Assembly (NCBI RefSeq): GCF_004359615.1
Contig: NZ_SCWA01000009.1
Span: forward strand, 1 to 64,000
Origin: Macrococcus brunensis
GTDB taxonomy: Bacteria; Bacillota; Bacilli; Staphylococcales; Staphylococcaceae
Direction of reading: 5' to 3'
Length of the DNA: 64,000 nt
Each line of letters begins with the position of its first letter. Position 1 is the stretch's first letter. The position numbers and the translations under genes are program-made. The notes under the pieces were generated by a model. It did no database searches. It was not told where the DNA came from and was given only the letters and a program-made list of their open reading frames with translations. This document shows positions 46,131 through 54,840 of this stretch, piece by piece.

Positions 46131-46566
46131 ATTTGTGGCATCTATGACAGATTCCATGAAATGTCAGTCGATGATCCATAATCTTAAATTGATAATCACG
46201 TTCTACTTTCTTCTCAACTTCACCGAGTAAGTCTTCTTCTATCTCATCAACCGCACCACATTCTACACATACGAGATGATGGTGAAAGTGTTCAGCTCCT
46301 TCTTTTCTAAGATCGAATCTTGCAACGCCGTCACCAAAGTTAATCTTATCAACCACTTTTAATTCTGCAAGTAGTTCCAGTGTTCTATAGACAGTTGCAA
46401 GTCCAATTTCAGGAGAACTTTCTCTTACTTTCAAAAAGACATCTTCAGCACTTAAATGATCTGATTCATTTTCCAGTAGAACCCGAACAGTTGATTCACG
46501 TTGAGGTGTCAATTTATAGGAAGCAGCGTGAAGCTGATCTTTAATTCTATTTATTCTTTCCTGCAT
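46129..46566 (-). CDS. fur: Ferric uptake regulator Fur
   Basis: 145-residue Fe(II)-dependent repressor of iron uptake genes. Winged helix with the recognition region EIGLATVYRTLELL (about 53-66), metal-binding HFHHHLVC and structural zinc cysteines C100/C103 and C140/C143. Of the Fur/PerR/Zur paralogues, the xerD-fur-nudF context marks this as Fur. A PerR-box-like sequence lies about 80 bases upstream. Confidence 0.92.
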   Translation of the reverse strand: MQERINRIKDQLHAASYKLTPQRESTVRVLLENESDHLSAEDVFLKVRESSPEIGLATVYRTLELLAELKVVDKINFGDGVARFDLRKEGAEHFHHHLVCVECGAVDEIEEDLLGEVEKKVERDYQFKIMDHRLTFHGICHRCHK

Positions 46567-46643
46567 AGTTCACCTACTCCTGACGGGCTTTTTATATTAA
46601 TAAAATAGCAATAATCATCAGACAATGCAACTATCATTCACAA

Positions 46644-47186
46644 TTAATTAGAATGATTATAATTTAGAAGAAGCGTCTGCAGAGCCAGAATCGTTTTTGC
46701 ATCTCTCACCTGTCCAGATTGAAGCAAAGAATCGATCTCACTGAACGGTGTCCAGAAGAGTTCAATAAACTCATCATCATCTGCCGTATATTCAGTTGAA
46801 TCTGTCAGCTCTTCTGCTTTATAGAGTGAGATCAGCTCATCACAAAATCCAGGTGACACATAAAATTCGTGAAGAAGAGTGAGCTTACCTGCTTCAAGTC
46901 CAGTTTCTTCAATCAGTTCTCTGCCGGCAGTCTTGACTCGTTCCTCGCCCGCTTCTACTTTCCCTGCAGGAATCTCAATCAGCACTTCGTCCATCGCTTT
47001 ACGGAACTGTTTAATCAATAGTACTTGATCGTCTCTTACTGCAAGTATCGCCACCGCACCGGGATGTTTAACGACTTCACGTGTAGTCTGTCTGCCATTT
47101 GGCAGTTCCACTTGCTGCTTCTCTACTTTAATGATACGTCCATCGTAGATTTTTTCGACAGAAAGCGTTTTTTCAGTTAATGACAT
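46644..47186 (-). CDS. nudF: ADP-ribose pyrophosphatase (Nudix hydrolase)
   Basis: Hydrolyses ADP-ribose to AMP and ribose-5-phosphate. 180 residues; the Nudix box G-x5-E-x7-R-E-x2-E-E-x-G is complete in GKVEAGEERVKTAGRELIEE followed by TGL. ATG 47186 is chosen because GAGGG stands 8 bases upstream; an earlier in-frame ATG lacks a ribosome site. Its final codons contain a PerR-box-like sequence serving fur. Confidence 0.93.
   Translation of the reverse strand: MSLTEKTLSVEKIYDGRIIKVEKQQVELPNGRQTTREVVKHPGAVAILAVRDDQVLLIKQFRKAMDEVLIEIPAGKVEAGEERVKTAGRELIEETGLEAGKLTLLHEFYVSPGFCDELISLYKAEELTDSTEYTADDDEFIELFWTPFSEIDSLLQSGQVRDAKTILALQTLLLNYNHSN
46648..46662 (-). promoter_or_regulatory. PerR-box-like operator upstream of fur
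   Basis: Minus strand TTATAATCATTCTAA matches the PerR consensus TTATAATNATTATAA with one mismatch. It lies in the 3' end of nudF, upstream of candidate fur promoter elements (TTGCAT, 17 bases, TATTTT). In S. aureus fur is a known PerR target. Confidence 0.5.
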
Positions 47187-47248
47187 TGTTTTGCCCTCTT
47201 TTCCGTTCATGTTAAACTAATAATAATATAACACTAGGAGGTATTCAT

Positions 47249-48136
47249 TTGAATTATAGAACAACTAAAAGTGGTCTGAAATTTTCTGAACTGGGTCTCG
47301 GATGTATGAATCTCCCTCTTGATTATCAGGAATCTAAAGAAATACTGAAAGAAGCATTATCATCAGAGATCAGTTATTTTGATACAGCGGACCTCTATAA
47401 TAAAGGGGCGAATGAAGAACTACTCGGCAAGTTCTTCAAAGAGAATGGGCACCGCGAGGATATTATGATCGGCTCTAAAGTCGGCAATGAGTTCTTTCAG
47501 CATAGTGATGAAGTGAAATGGAATCCGTCACGAGAACATATTTTAAATAGTGTCAAGGATTCTCTCCACCGTCTTGGCACAGATTATATGGACCTCTATA
47601 TGCTGCACGGCGGCATGATAGAAGATAATAAAGAAGAAACGATTGAAGCTTTCAATATATTGAAACAGGACGGCTTAATCAGAGCTTATGGCATCAGTTC
47701 TATTCGTCCTAACGTCATCCGTCATTATCTGGCGCACAGCGATATGGATGTCATCATGATGCAGTTCAACTTAATCGATAACCGTCCTGAAATGCTGCTC
47801 GATGAAATCAGCGCACGCGATGTCAAAATACTGGCGCGTGGGCCGGTGATGAAAGGGCTGCTGACTGAAAAATACGATTCTGTGGCAGATCGCAAGTTTG
47901 AAGAAGGTGTTTTTGACTACAGTCAGGATGAATTAAAAGAAATACTTGGTAAAATTGATGCACCTCTCACGGTCAGCACGATGAACTATCTGTTAAGCCA
48001 GCCGGTCGCAAGTATTGTAGGAGGCGCAAGTTCTGTCGACCAGTTAAAGGCAAATGTCGCTGCTTATCAGCAAGTGGACTACCAGACTCACGATAGAGCC
48101 TTATTTCACGACTTGAGCTACGAGGAACACCTATGA
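47249..48136 (+). CDS. Aldo/keto reductase (YqkF-like)
   Basis: 295 residues, NADPH-dependent TIM-barrel oxidoreductase. Catalytic tetrad members are visible: D in YFDTADLYN (the YFDTADLY stretch, with Y as acid), K in GSKVG and H in MLHGG. TTG start with AGGAGGT 7 bases upstream. Divergent from nudF, as Bacillus yqkF from yqkG. Substrate unknown. It overlaps the following hydrolase gene by 4 bases. Confidence 0.9.
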   Translation: MNYRTTKSGLKFSELGLGCMNLPLDYQESKEILKEALSSEISYFDTADLYNKGANEELLGKFFKENGHREDIMIGSKVGNEFFQHSDEVKWNPSREHILNSVKDSLHRLGTDYMDLYMLHGGMIEDNKEETIEAFNILKQDGLIRAYGISSIRPNVIRHYLAHSDMDVIMMQFNLIDNRPEMLLDEISARDVKILARGPVMKGLLTEKYDSVADRKFEEGVFDYSQDELKEILGKIDAPLTVSTMNYLLSQPVASIVGGASSVDQLKANVAAYQQVDYQTHDRALFHDLSYEEHL

Positions 48137-49059
48137 AACTGAGAAACATCGCAGTCTTTGCTTCAGCGCTGACGACACTGGCACTTGTCACCTCAGGCGC
48201 AGTGGGCAGTAACTATATCCTCAACTTTAAGATGCGGGATGTCGATGTCATCAGACGTCGCGAAATCAAGGCAAAGCGCTTGGACGAGAAAGCTTACCAG
48301 GCGCTGAATCCGAAGAAAGTTTCTATCGAATCGAAAAACGGCTACCACATCAATGCAGAAATCATTAAAAAGTATCCTCATAATCACTGGATGATTTTCT
48401 GTCACGGTGTTACAGAAAACAGTATTACTTCTATTAAATACATGAACCTTTTCCTTGAGCTGGGTTATAATGGTGTTATTTTTGACCACCGAAGACACGG
48501 TTCGAGTGGCGGCAAATTTTCAACCTATGGCTATTTTGAGAAACACGACCTGGAATCAGTCATCAGCTATCTCAAAGAAACATATGGTTTTGACCTGAAG
48601 TTTGGTGTCCATGGTGAATCGATGGGCGCTGCGACCATGCTTCTCTATGCAGGAGAACTGGCCAACGAAGCAGAGTTTTATATTTCTGACTGTTCATTTT
48701 CATCGTTTGAGAAGGTCCTGACACATATCATCGGCCAGAAACTGCAGATTGGTTCAGGCTTTCTGCTCAAATTCATTAATATTTTCCTTAGAATCCGTTC
48801 CAGATTTTCTCTTTATGCGGTCTCGCCTATCAAGGTTGTTCAGAATATAGAACAACCGATTCTTTTTATTCATTCTAAACCTGATCTTTTTATTCCTTAC
48901 ACGCATTCTGTTGACCTCTACAATAAAAAAGTGGGTCCTAAAAGAAAATGGTATCCGGAATATGGTGGTCACGCATCAAGCTTCAATGTGAATCCAGTGA
49001 CATATCGCAAAAAAGTGAAGAATTTTCTGACAGAGTTTAACCTGCTGCCACAAGATTAA
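48133..49059 (+). CDS. Membrane-anchored alpha/beta hydrolase (YqkD-like)
   Basis: 308 residues. N-terminal hydrophobic helix (about 7-30, IAVFASALTTLALVTSGAVGS) acts as signal anchor. The serine hydrolase fold shows HGVTE oxyanion loop, nucleophile elbow GVHGESMGAATML, acid D in HSKPDLFIP and H in GGHASSF. Substrate unknown. ATGA coupling with the aldo/keto reductase suggests a shared process. Convergent with the SDR gene with stop codons overlapping by 4 bases. Confidence 0.88.
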   Translation: MKLRNIAVFASALTTLALVTSGAVGSNYILNFKMRDVDVIRRREIKAKRLDEKAYQALNPKKVSIESKNGYHINAEIIKKYPHNHWMIFCHGVTENSITSIKYMNLFLELGYNGVIFDHRRHGSSGGKFSTYGYFEKHDLESVISYLKETYGFDLKFGVHGESMGAATMLLYAGELANEAEFYISDCSFSSFEKVLTHIIGQKLQIGSGFLLKFINIFLRIRSRFSLYAVSPIKVVQNIEQPILFIHSKPDLFIPYTHSVDLYNKKVGPKRKWYPEYGGHASSFNVNPVTYRKKVKNFLTEFNLLPQD

Positions 49060-49817
49060 AACTTCTTCGACAAGAAGAATCTTCTTAATATTTTTTCGAT
49101 TATTCGTGGCGCCAGATGATAGACAGTCAGGCTCTGATGCATCCAGCCTGGACGATTCACTTCCAGTTTTTTGTCGATCATCGCTTCGACAATGTCTCTT
49201 GCGAGTGCATCTTTATCCAGCTGGATGCTTTTTGTTGTGGACTCGTAAAGACCGGTCTTGTCTGCCCGGCTAAAGAAATTCGTCGCAATCGGACCTGGAC
49301 TGACCGTCATGATGTGTAATTCCGGGTGCTCCAGTCTCAGAGCATTCGAAAAACTGAGCAAAGCGGCCTTAGTCGCTGCATAAACAGAACCATAAGGCGT
49401 CGTCACACGTGCAGCCTGCGAGGCAATATTGACGATGGATGCACCTGGTCTTAAAAGAGGTACCAGCCCCTTGATAAGTAACAAGGTATGTACAACATTC
49501 ACGTTAAACATATCTGTAATATCTTCGTCTGTATGATGCTCAAACGATTTAAAGTAACCATAACCGGCATTGTTGACGATACCATCAAACGTCTGCCCGT
49601 CTCTCTGGACATCATTGATGAATTTTCTAACTTGCACTTTATCACCTAAATCAAGCTGAAAAACGGATATATTTTGATAGGTTTCTGAAAGTGACTTCAG
49701 ACGTTGCTGGTTTCTACCGATCACTATAACATGTGCGCCGCGACCGATGAGTTCCTTAACAATAGATTCACCCAGTCCTCCTGTACCACCTGTCAAAATA
49801 ATTTTTTTGCCTATCAT
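49056..49817 (-). CDS. Short-chain dehydrogenase/reductase (YqjQ-like)
   Basis: 253 residues: NAD(P)-binding TGGTGGLG (9-16), NNAG (about 87-90), and catalytic YGSVYAATKAAL with the Y-x3-K pair. Substrate unknown. Position among proC, rnz and zwf matches Bacillus yqjQ. C-terminal basic hydrophobic tail RIIEKILRRFFLSKKF could touch the membrane. Confidence 0.88.
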   Translation of the reverse strand: MIGKKIILTGGTGGLGESIVKELIGRGAHVIVIGRNQQRLKSLSETYQNISVFQLDLGDKVQVRKFINDVQRDGQTFDGIVNNAGYGYFKSFEHHTDEDITDMFNVNVVHTLLLIKGLVPLLRPGASIVNIASQAARVTTPYGSVYAATKAALLSFSNALRLEHPELHIMTVSPGPIATNFFSRADKTGLYESTTKSIQLDKDALARDIVEAMIDKKLEVNRPGWMHQSLTVYHLAPRIIEKILRRFFLSKKF

Positions 49818-49894
49818 CCTAACCCTCCACTGTTACTCATTTTCGTTCAATGTTACACTAGAATATATGAGAATGAAACCAAGGGGGCTACATC

Positions 49895-50698
49895 ATGAAA
49901 ATTGTTTTCTATGGTGCAGGAAATATGGCAAGTGCAATATTTGAAGGATTAATCAGCAGCAGTCTGTTGAACAGTCATGATATTTATCTGACAAACCGTT
50001 CAAGCGAGAACCAGCTGCAGGATTATCAGGAAAAACTGAACATCAGATACAGCTATGATGATATAGAACTCCTGACTGATGCTGACTATGTTTTTCTAGC
50101 GACTAAACCTTATGATTTCGATTCTTTGGCTGAACGCATCAAAGATAAAATTCAGCCAGGTAACCATTTCATTTCAATCATGGCAGGCATTTCGATCAAT
50201 CAGATCAAGACTAAACTCCAGACACAGAACCCAATTGCTCGTATCATGCCAAATACTAATGCGCAAGTTCAGCAGTCCGTGACCGGCATTACTTTTTCAG
50301 AGTCTTTTGATGCGGGCCACAAGGACGAGCTATTTAAAATTCTCAACTCGTTTGGCACAGCACTAGAAGTAGAAGAAGATAAACTTCATCAGGTGACTGC
50401 CATTACAGGCAGTGGTCCTGCTTTTCTCTATTATATGTATGAACAATACATCAAAGCAGCGACGAAAATGGGTCTCGATAAAGACCATGTCGATGCTGCA
50501 GTGAGAAATCTCATCATCGGTACAGGACATATGCTGGAGGCAAGTGAGCTTGAAATTGAACAGTTAAGAGAAAACATCACTTCTAAAGGTGGGACAACGA
50601 AAGCAGGCCTTGATGCCCTGAAAAAGTATCCTGTTGAAGACATATTCACAGATTGTCTTGAACAGGCCATTAAACGAAGCAAAGAATTAGCAGATTAA
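49895..50698 (+). CDS. proC: Pyrroline-5-carboxylate reductase
   Basis: Last step of proline synthesis with NAD(P)H. 267 residues: Rossmann GAGNMASAIFEGL (7-19), ARIMPNTNAQV, and the ProC signature GSGPAFLYYMYEQYIKAA followed by TSKGGTTKAGLDAL. AAGGGGGC precedes ATG. Divergent from the SDR gene. Confidence 0.95.
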   Translation: MKIVFYGAGNMASAIFEGLISSSLLNSHDIYLTNRSSENQLQDYQEKLNIRYSYDDIELLTDADYVFLATKPYDFDSLAERIKDKIQPGNHFISIMAGISINQIKTKLQTQNPIARIMPNTNAQVQQSVTGITFSESFDAGHKDELFKILNSFGTALEVEEDKLHQVTAITGSGPAFLYYMYEQYIKAATKMGLDKDHVDAAVRNLIIGTGHMLEASELEIEQLRENITSKGGTTKAGLDALKKYPVEDIFTDCLEQAIKRSKELAD

Positions 50699-50738
50699 AA
50701 AAGCGTCACTATCTTGAATTCAAGATAGTGACGCTTTT
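50698..50738 (+). terminator. Strong terminator of proC
   Basis: Inverted repeat of about 20 bp per arm centred on an EcoRI-like GAATTC, followed by seven T. A second small hairpin GTCCCGC / GCGGGAC (50754-50778) lies between this and the rnz stop. Confidence 0.93.
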
Positions 50739-50787
50739 TTTGTTCAAAGTATCGTCCCGCTAATCCATTCTGCGGGACTTTACTGCC

Positions 50788-51711
50788 TCAGTCTATTGAC
50801 ACTGTCATAAAGTCATGTGCAATTTTAAAATTGAAATCAGGATTCGCCAGTCTGATTGCTTCTTCAAGCTCTGCAACATCCAACTGATGGTAGCGGTTGC
50901 TCACATGATTGATTAAAGTCAATTTAACTTGGTTTCGCTCTGCGAGACCGATTACATCTGCTATATGACTATGATGATATTGGTGGCTGAGCAAATGATC
51001 CCCTTCTAAATAAGTACTCTCATGCACGATAACATCTGCATTTACTGCAAGCAGGTCTTCATTTCTGTTCGGCATTGTATCGCCGAAAAATGTCACAATC
51101 TTGCCGGGCACCTCGTCAGCACGATAATCCTGAGTGTGATAAATCATACCTTCATATTCCACGGTATCTTGCATCTTGAAATCGCGATAAATAGGACCGG
51201 GCATAATACCTTCTGCTTGCAATTTTTCTTGCAGCAGTCGTCCCGGACTCGATGGGAACTCCAGTCTATAACCGTATGACGGAATACCGTGGGCTAACAG
51301 ATGTATATTGATTGTAATCTCGTCTTCTATATAAATGTCTCCATCCTCTACTTCCACGACTTCCAGAGGATAATTCAGCCTTGACTCTGACAGCTTCAAA
51401 GTGGTCTCAATAAACTCCCTGATACCAGCTGGTCCATATAAAGTCAGCGGCTTATTTTCACCACCTTGAAAACTTCTTGATGATAATAATCCAGGCAGTC
51501 CAAAGATATGATCTCCGTGCATATGAGTGATGAAGATTCTTCTGAGCTTGCCAAGCTTGATTCTCGTATGGAGTATCTGATGCTGCACGGCTTCCCCTGC
51601 ATCAAACAACCAGAATTCACTGAGAAACGGTTCAAGACTGAGAACCGTCGATTGTGTATTTCTTTCTTTTGTGGGCAAGCCTGCACTTGTTCCTAAAAAT
51701 ATGATTTCCAC
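50788..51711 (-). CDS. rnz: Ribonuclease Z (tRNA 3' endonuclease)
   Basis: Trims the 3' trailer of tRNA precursors lacking encoded CCA. 307 residues; metallo-beta-lactamase motif THMHGDHIFGLPGLL (about 61-75), GTSAGLPTKERN (7-18), FGDT near 214 and HEST are diagnostic. Works upstream of the CCA-adding enzyme at 8.4-9.5 kb. Divergent from zwf; extended -10 TGCTATAAT at 51741-51749 on the minus strand. Confidence 0.95.
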   Translation of the reverse strand: MEIIFLGTSAGLPTKERNTQSTVLSLEPFLSEFWLFDAGEAVQHQILHTRIKLGKLRRIFITHMHGDHIFGLPGLLSSRSFQGGENKPLTLYGPAGIREFIETTLKLSESRLNYPLEVVEVEDGDIYIEDEITINIHLLAHGIPSYGYRLEFPSSPGRLLQEKLQAEGIMPGPIYRDFKMQDTVEYEGMIYHTQDYRADEVPGKIVTFFGDTMPNRNEDLLAVNADVIVHESTYLEGDHLLSHQYHHSHIADVIGLAERNQVKLTLINHVSNRYHQLDVAELEEAIRLANPDFNFKIAHDFMTVSID

Positions 51712-51819
51712 GTTTGTTCACCTACTTAATTTATCATGATATTATAGCATGTTTTAATTGTATTTTAAGTCATTGTATGAAAAAATAATAAGGAATTTAA
51801 ACGAATCGAGGTCCCATAG

Positions 51820-53298
51820 ATGGATATTGAAAAGCAGAATATTCCTTGTCTTATCACTATTTTTGGAGCTACAGGTGACTTAAGTCACCGCAAATTATTC
51901 CCATCATTATTCCACCTTTTTCAACAGGGTAATCTGAATGAGCATATTGCGATTATCGGTATTGGTCGTCGAAACTGGGATAATGCGAAGTTCAGAGAGG
52001 AAATCAAGGCTTCCATTACGAAACACGTCAAAGATACGGATCGTATTGATGACTTCATGACGCATGTCTACTATCAATCTCATGATGTCAATAATATTGA
52101 AAGCTACAAGAAACTGTTATCCTTCTCCGAGGAGCTTGATGCAGAGTACAAACTAGCCGGCAATAGATTATTCTATCTGGCGATGGCTCCGGAATTCTTT
52201 GGAACAGTTACTGATGCGCTGAAAGAAAGCGGTCTGACGGATACTGATGGCTTCACTCGTCTGATTATTGAGAAACCGTTCGGTACTGACCTGAAGTCAG
52301 CAGAAGCACTGAACGCTCAGATTACGCGTTCATTCAAAGAAGAGGAAATCTACCGTATAGACCATTATCTCGGCAAAGATATGGTACAGAATATTGAGAT
52401 TCTTCGGTTCAGTAATGCGATGTTTGAACCGCTCTGGAATAATAAATACATTTCTAACATACAGGTAACTTCATCAGAAACTTTAGGTGTTGAAGATAGA
52501 GGCGGTTATTATGATAACAGCGGCGCACTGAAGGATATGGTGCAGAATCACATGCTGCAGATTGTATCACTTCTTGCAATGGAGCCTCCTATCTCACTTG
52601 AATCTGATGATATCAGAAATGAAAAAGTAAAAGCACTCCGTTCTATCAGACAAGTTAAACCTTCTGAAGTACGTAGTTACTTTGTGCGCGGTCAGTATGA
52701 CAAAGGAACTGTTAACGGTGAAGCCGTTCCTAAGTACCGCGATGAAGAAAATGTTAATCCAGAATCAAACACGCCTACATTCGTCGCAGCAAAGGTCATG
52801 ATTGACAACTTCCGCTGGGCAGGGGTGCCATTTTATATCCGTACCGGCAAACGAATGAAGAAAAAAGAAATACGTGTTGTTGTTGAATTCAAAGAAGTCC
52901 CGATGAACTTATATTACAAACGCGACCAGCATCTGGATTCAAATCTTCTTGTCATCAACATTCAGCCAAATGAAGGGATAGAGCTTCATCTGAATGCCCG
53001 TAAATACGTGGAAGGCATTGATACAGAACCTGTCAAATTATCCTATGCCTTAACCGCTCAGGATAAAATGAACACTGTCGATGCTTATGAAGGATTGATC
53101 TACGACTGTCTTAAAGGTGACGCGACTAACTTTACGCACTGGGAAGAACTTAAAGCCACATGGAGCTATGTTGATACTGTTGACCAGTACTGGCGAGAGC
53201 ACCCGGCCCCATTCCCTAACTATCAGGCAGGCTCAAATGGGCCCGTTAAAAGTGAACTGCTGTTAACACGTGATAATCTGCACTGGTGGGATTTTTAA
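51820..53298 (+). CDS. zwf: Glucose-6-phosphate dehydrogenase
   Basis: First oxidative pentose phosphate step, making NADPH. 492 residues: coenzyme site FGATGDLSHRKLFP (about 14-27), the signature RIDHYLGKDMVQN (about 180-192) and EKPFGTDL. GAGGT lies 7 bases before ATG. Its partner gnd is 1.5 kb downstream in the opposite direction. Confidence 0.96.
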   Translation: MDIEKQNIPCLITIFGATGDLSHRKLFPSLFHLFQQGNLNEHIAIIGIGRRNWDNAKFREEIKASITKHVKDTDRIDDFMTHVYYQSHDVNNIESYKKLLSFSEELDAEYKLAGNRLFYLAMAPEFFGTVTDALKESGLTDTDGFTRLIIEKPFGTDLKSAEALNAQITRSFKEEEIYRIDHYLGKDMVQNIEILRFSNAMFEPLWNNKYISNIQVTSSETLGVEDRGGYYDNSGALKDMVQNHMLQIVSLLAMEPPISLESDDIRNEKVKALRSIRQVKPSEVRSYFVRGQYDKGTVNGEAVPKYRDEENVNPESNTPTFVAAKVMIDNFRWAGVPFYIRTGKRMKKKEIRVVVEFKEVPMNLYYKRDQHLDSNLLVINIQPNEGIELHLNARKYVEGIDTEPVKLSYALTAQDKMNTVDAYEGLIYDCLKGDATNFTHWEELKATWSYVDTVDQYWREHPAPFPNYQAGSNGPVKSELLLTRDNLHWWDF

Positions 53299-53301
53299 TC
53301 A

Positions 53302-53323
53302 GCTTGAGACTTATGTCTCAGGC
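53302..53323 (+). terminator. zwf terminator
   Basis: 9-bp stem GCTTGAGAC / GTCTCAGGC (one G-T pair), TTAT loop, then seven T, located just before the ribosome site of the next gene. Confidence 0.87.
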
Positions 53324-53344
53324 TTTTTTTGAGGAGAGGAAAAC

Positions 53345-53947
53345 ATGTCAGATGAAGAACTGAATATCATGACTCATGACGGAGAGCATCATTTTCCGAC
53401 ATTAAAACATTACCATCGTTATGAGGCAACTGCCTATCCGGATCTTGAACGGCTGGCCGAATATTTACTCAATCTTATCAAAAATGATCACTTTGTTGAC
53501 TTCGGCTCGGGTTTAATGCGTGTGCCCATCGCTATGCACCATTTGCTCGGCATCAGGTCGACAGGTATTGAACTAAACAAGGCATTGTATCTGGCGAGTC
53601 GTCAAAATGTCGAACAGTACCGCCAGACATTTTATCCTGAAATCGATCTCGTGCGTTTTCCGGTTCAAGCTGTCAATTTAAACGTACTTGACTATCAATT
53701 TGATGGCAGCGAAAGTATATTGTTCTTTTTTAATCCATTTTCAGGCGAACTGTTCAGAACAATCATTCATCGTTTCTTATCGAGTTATCCGTACAAAAGA
53801 CGCGCGTTTGTGATATTATATTATGCAAAGCATGAATATATTGACATCTTGGAGCAGTTCGGACTTTTTACAGAAATTCATCGCATTGAACTAGCCGACT
53901 ATCAGGACGACCCCGATGATGTCATTGTTATTTATCAGATTGGTTAA
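53345..53947 (+). CDS. Predicted SAM-dependent methyltransferase-like protein
   Basis: 200 residues, not assigned to a characterised family. A Rossmann-type glycine motif HFVDFGSGLMRVP (49-61), an acidic residue after strand 2 (GIELN, 74-78) and a post-motif FFFNPF (127-132) resemble class I methyltransferases; the last motif recalls the NPPY-like site of N-methylating enzymes but is degenerate. Target unknown. It lies directly after zwf with GAGGAGAGGAAA as ribosome site and is followed 18 bases later by an AraC-type regulator. Confidence 0.68.
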   Translation: MSDEELNIMTHDGEHHFPTLKHYHRYEATAYPDLERLAEYLLNLIKNDHFVDFGSGLMRVPIAMHHLLGIRSTGIELNKALYLASRQNVEQYRQTFYPEIDLVRFPVQAVNLNVLDYQFDGSESILFFFNPFSGELFRTIIHRFLSSYPYKRRAFVILYYAKHEYIDILEQFGLFTEIHRIELADYQDDPDDVIVIYQIG

Positions 53948-53965
53948 ATCTAGAAATGAGGCACT

Positions 53966-54799
53966 ATGGAACCGTTAAAAATGATTCAGCAGACCATTGT
54001 CTACCTGGAAGATAATTTACTTAAACAAGTTGAACTGGAGGAATTAGCTCAGCATATCGGCGAATCCCCTTTCCATCTTAATCAGACGTTTACGATGATC
54101 ACGGGGATGAATATAGAAGAATATATGAGAAATAGACGTCTCACTGAAGCTGCTGCAGAACTCGTTGACGGTCGCAGCAGTCTGCTTGAAATTGCCAGAC
54201 AATATCAATACCCGGATGCTCCAGCGTTCAGTGATGATTTCAGGGATTACCATGGTTTATCGCCGCTTCAGGCTCGTTCACATCAAAATCAGCTGAAACA
54301 ACTGAACCGTCTTTTCGTAAAATTCAGTGTCACAGAAGAACCTCCTATCCCCTACTTGATTCAATCTCGTGATTTTGCAAGAATGACAGGTTACCGGGAA
54401 CAGATACGTACTAAAGAGCTGTACAATCATTTCCTGCTGGCTGATCTCTTATATAGTTACCAGGAAGACGGCAAAATACAGAACCTCACATCTAACCACC
54501 GTGTCCCGTTATATGTGGTCATTCATCCACATGCATACGGATTAGAAGTCTTTATCGGAATCGAGAGTAATGCCTCTACGGACCTTGAGACAGAGCATCT
54601 GCATCATCAGACGTTTGCGGTTTTCAAGGAAAGAGGTCATCTTGACTATGTTTTTAATGAAATCTGGCAGTCTATAGAACAGCAGGTTGCCGTCATGCTG
54701 AACTACAGAAAAAACGACTACTACATCATCCAGCTGAATGAGCCGCTTGATTTTGATAATCCATATAACAAAGTGCTCTTTCATTTACCTATCGATTAA
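53966..54799 (+). CDS. AraC/XylS-family transcriptional regulator
   Basis: 277 residues with the two-helix-turn-helix AraC domain at the N-terminus (about 5-103: LEELAQHIGESPFHLNQTFTMITGMNIEEYMRNRRLTEAAAEL ... YPDAPAFSDDFRDYHGLSPLQAR, here split by ellipsis) and a C-terminal domain of about 170 residues of possible GyrI-like effector-binding type. N-terminal DNA-binding plus C-terminal effector domain is the Rob/SoxS-GyrI layout. Ligand and targets unknown; the upstream methyltransferase-like gene is the obvious candidate partner. Confidence 0.82.
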   Translation: MEPLKMIQQTIVYLEDNLLKQVELEELAQHIGESPFHLNQTFTMITGMNIEEYMRNRRLTEAAAELVDGRSSLLEIARQYQYPDAPAFSDDFRDYHGLSPLQARSHQNQLKQLNRLFVKFSVTEEPPIPYLIQSRDFARMTGYREQIRTKELYNHFLLADLLYSYQEDGKIQNLTSNHRVPLYVVIHPHAYGLEVFIGIESNASTDLETEHLHHQTFAVFKERGHLDYVFNEIWQSIEQQVAVMLNYRKNDYYIIQLNEPLDFDNPYNKVLFHLPID

Positions 54800-54834
54800 A
54801 AAAACCCCTGTAGGCTGGTCTACAGGGGTTTTTT
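54799..54834 (+). terminator. Bidirectional terminator between the AraC-type gene and gnd
   Basis: 15-bp perfect stem (AAAAAACCCCTGTAG / CTACAGGGGTTTTTT) with a 6-base loop, starting at the stop codon of the regulator and ending 6 bases before the gnd end. Confidence 0.94.
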
Positions 54835-54840
54835 ATAAGA

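Noticed and set aside
50754-50778. GTCCCGC/GCGGGAC hairpin as rnz terminator or small RNA
   Set aside because: Eleven-base loop and no T-run on either strand; the adjacent strong proC terminator can serve both genes.
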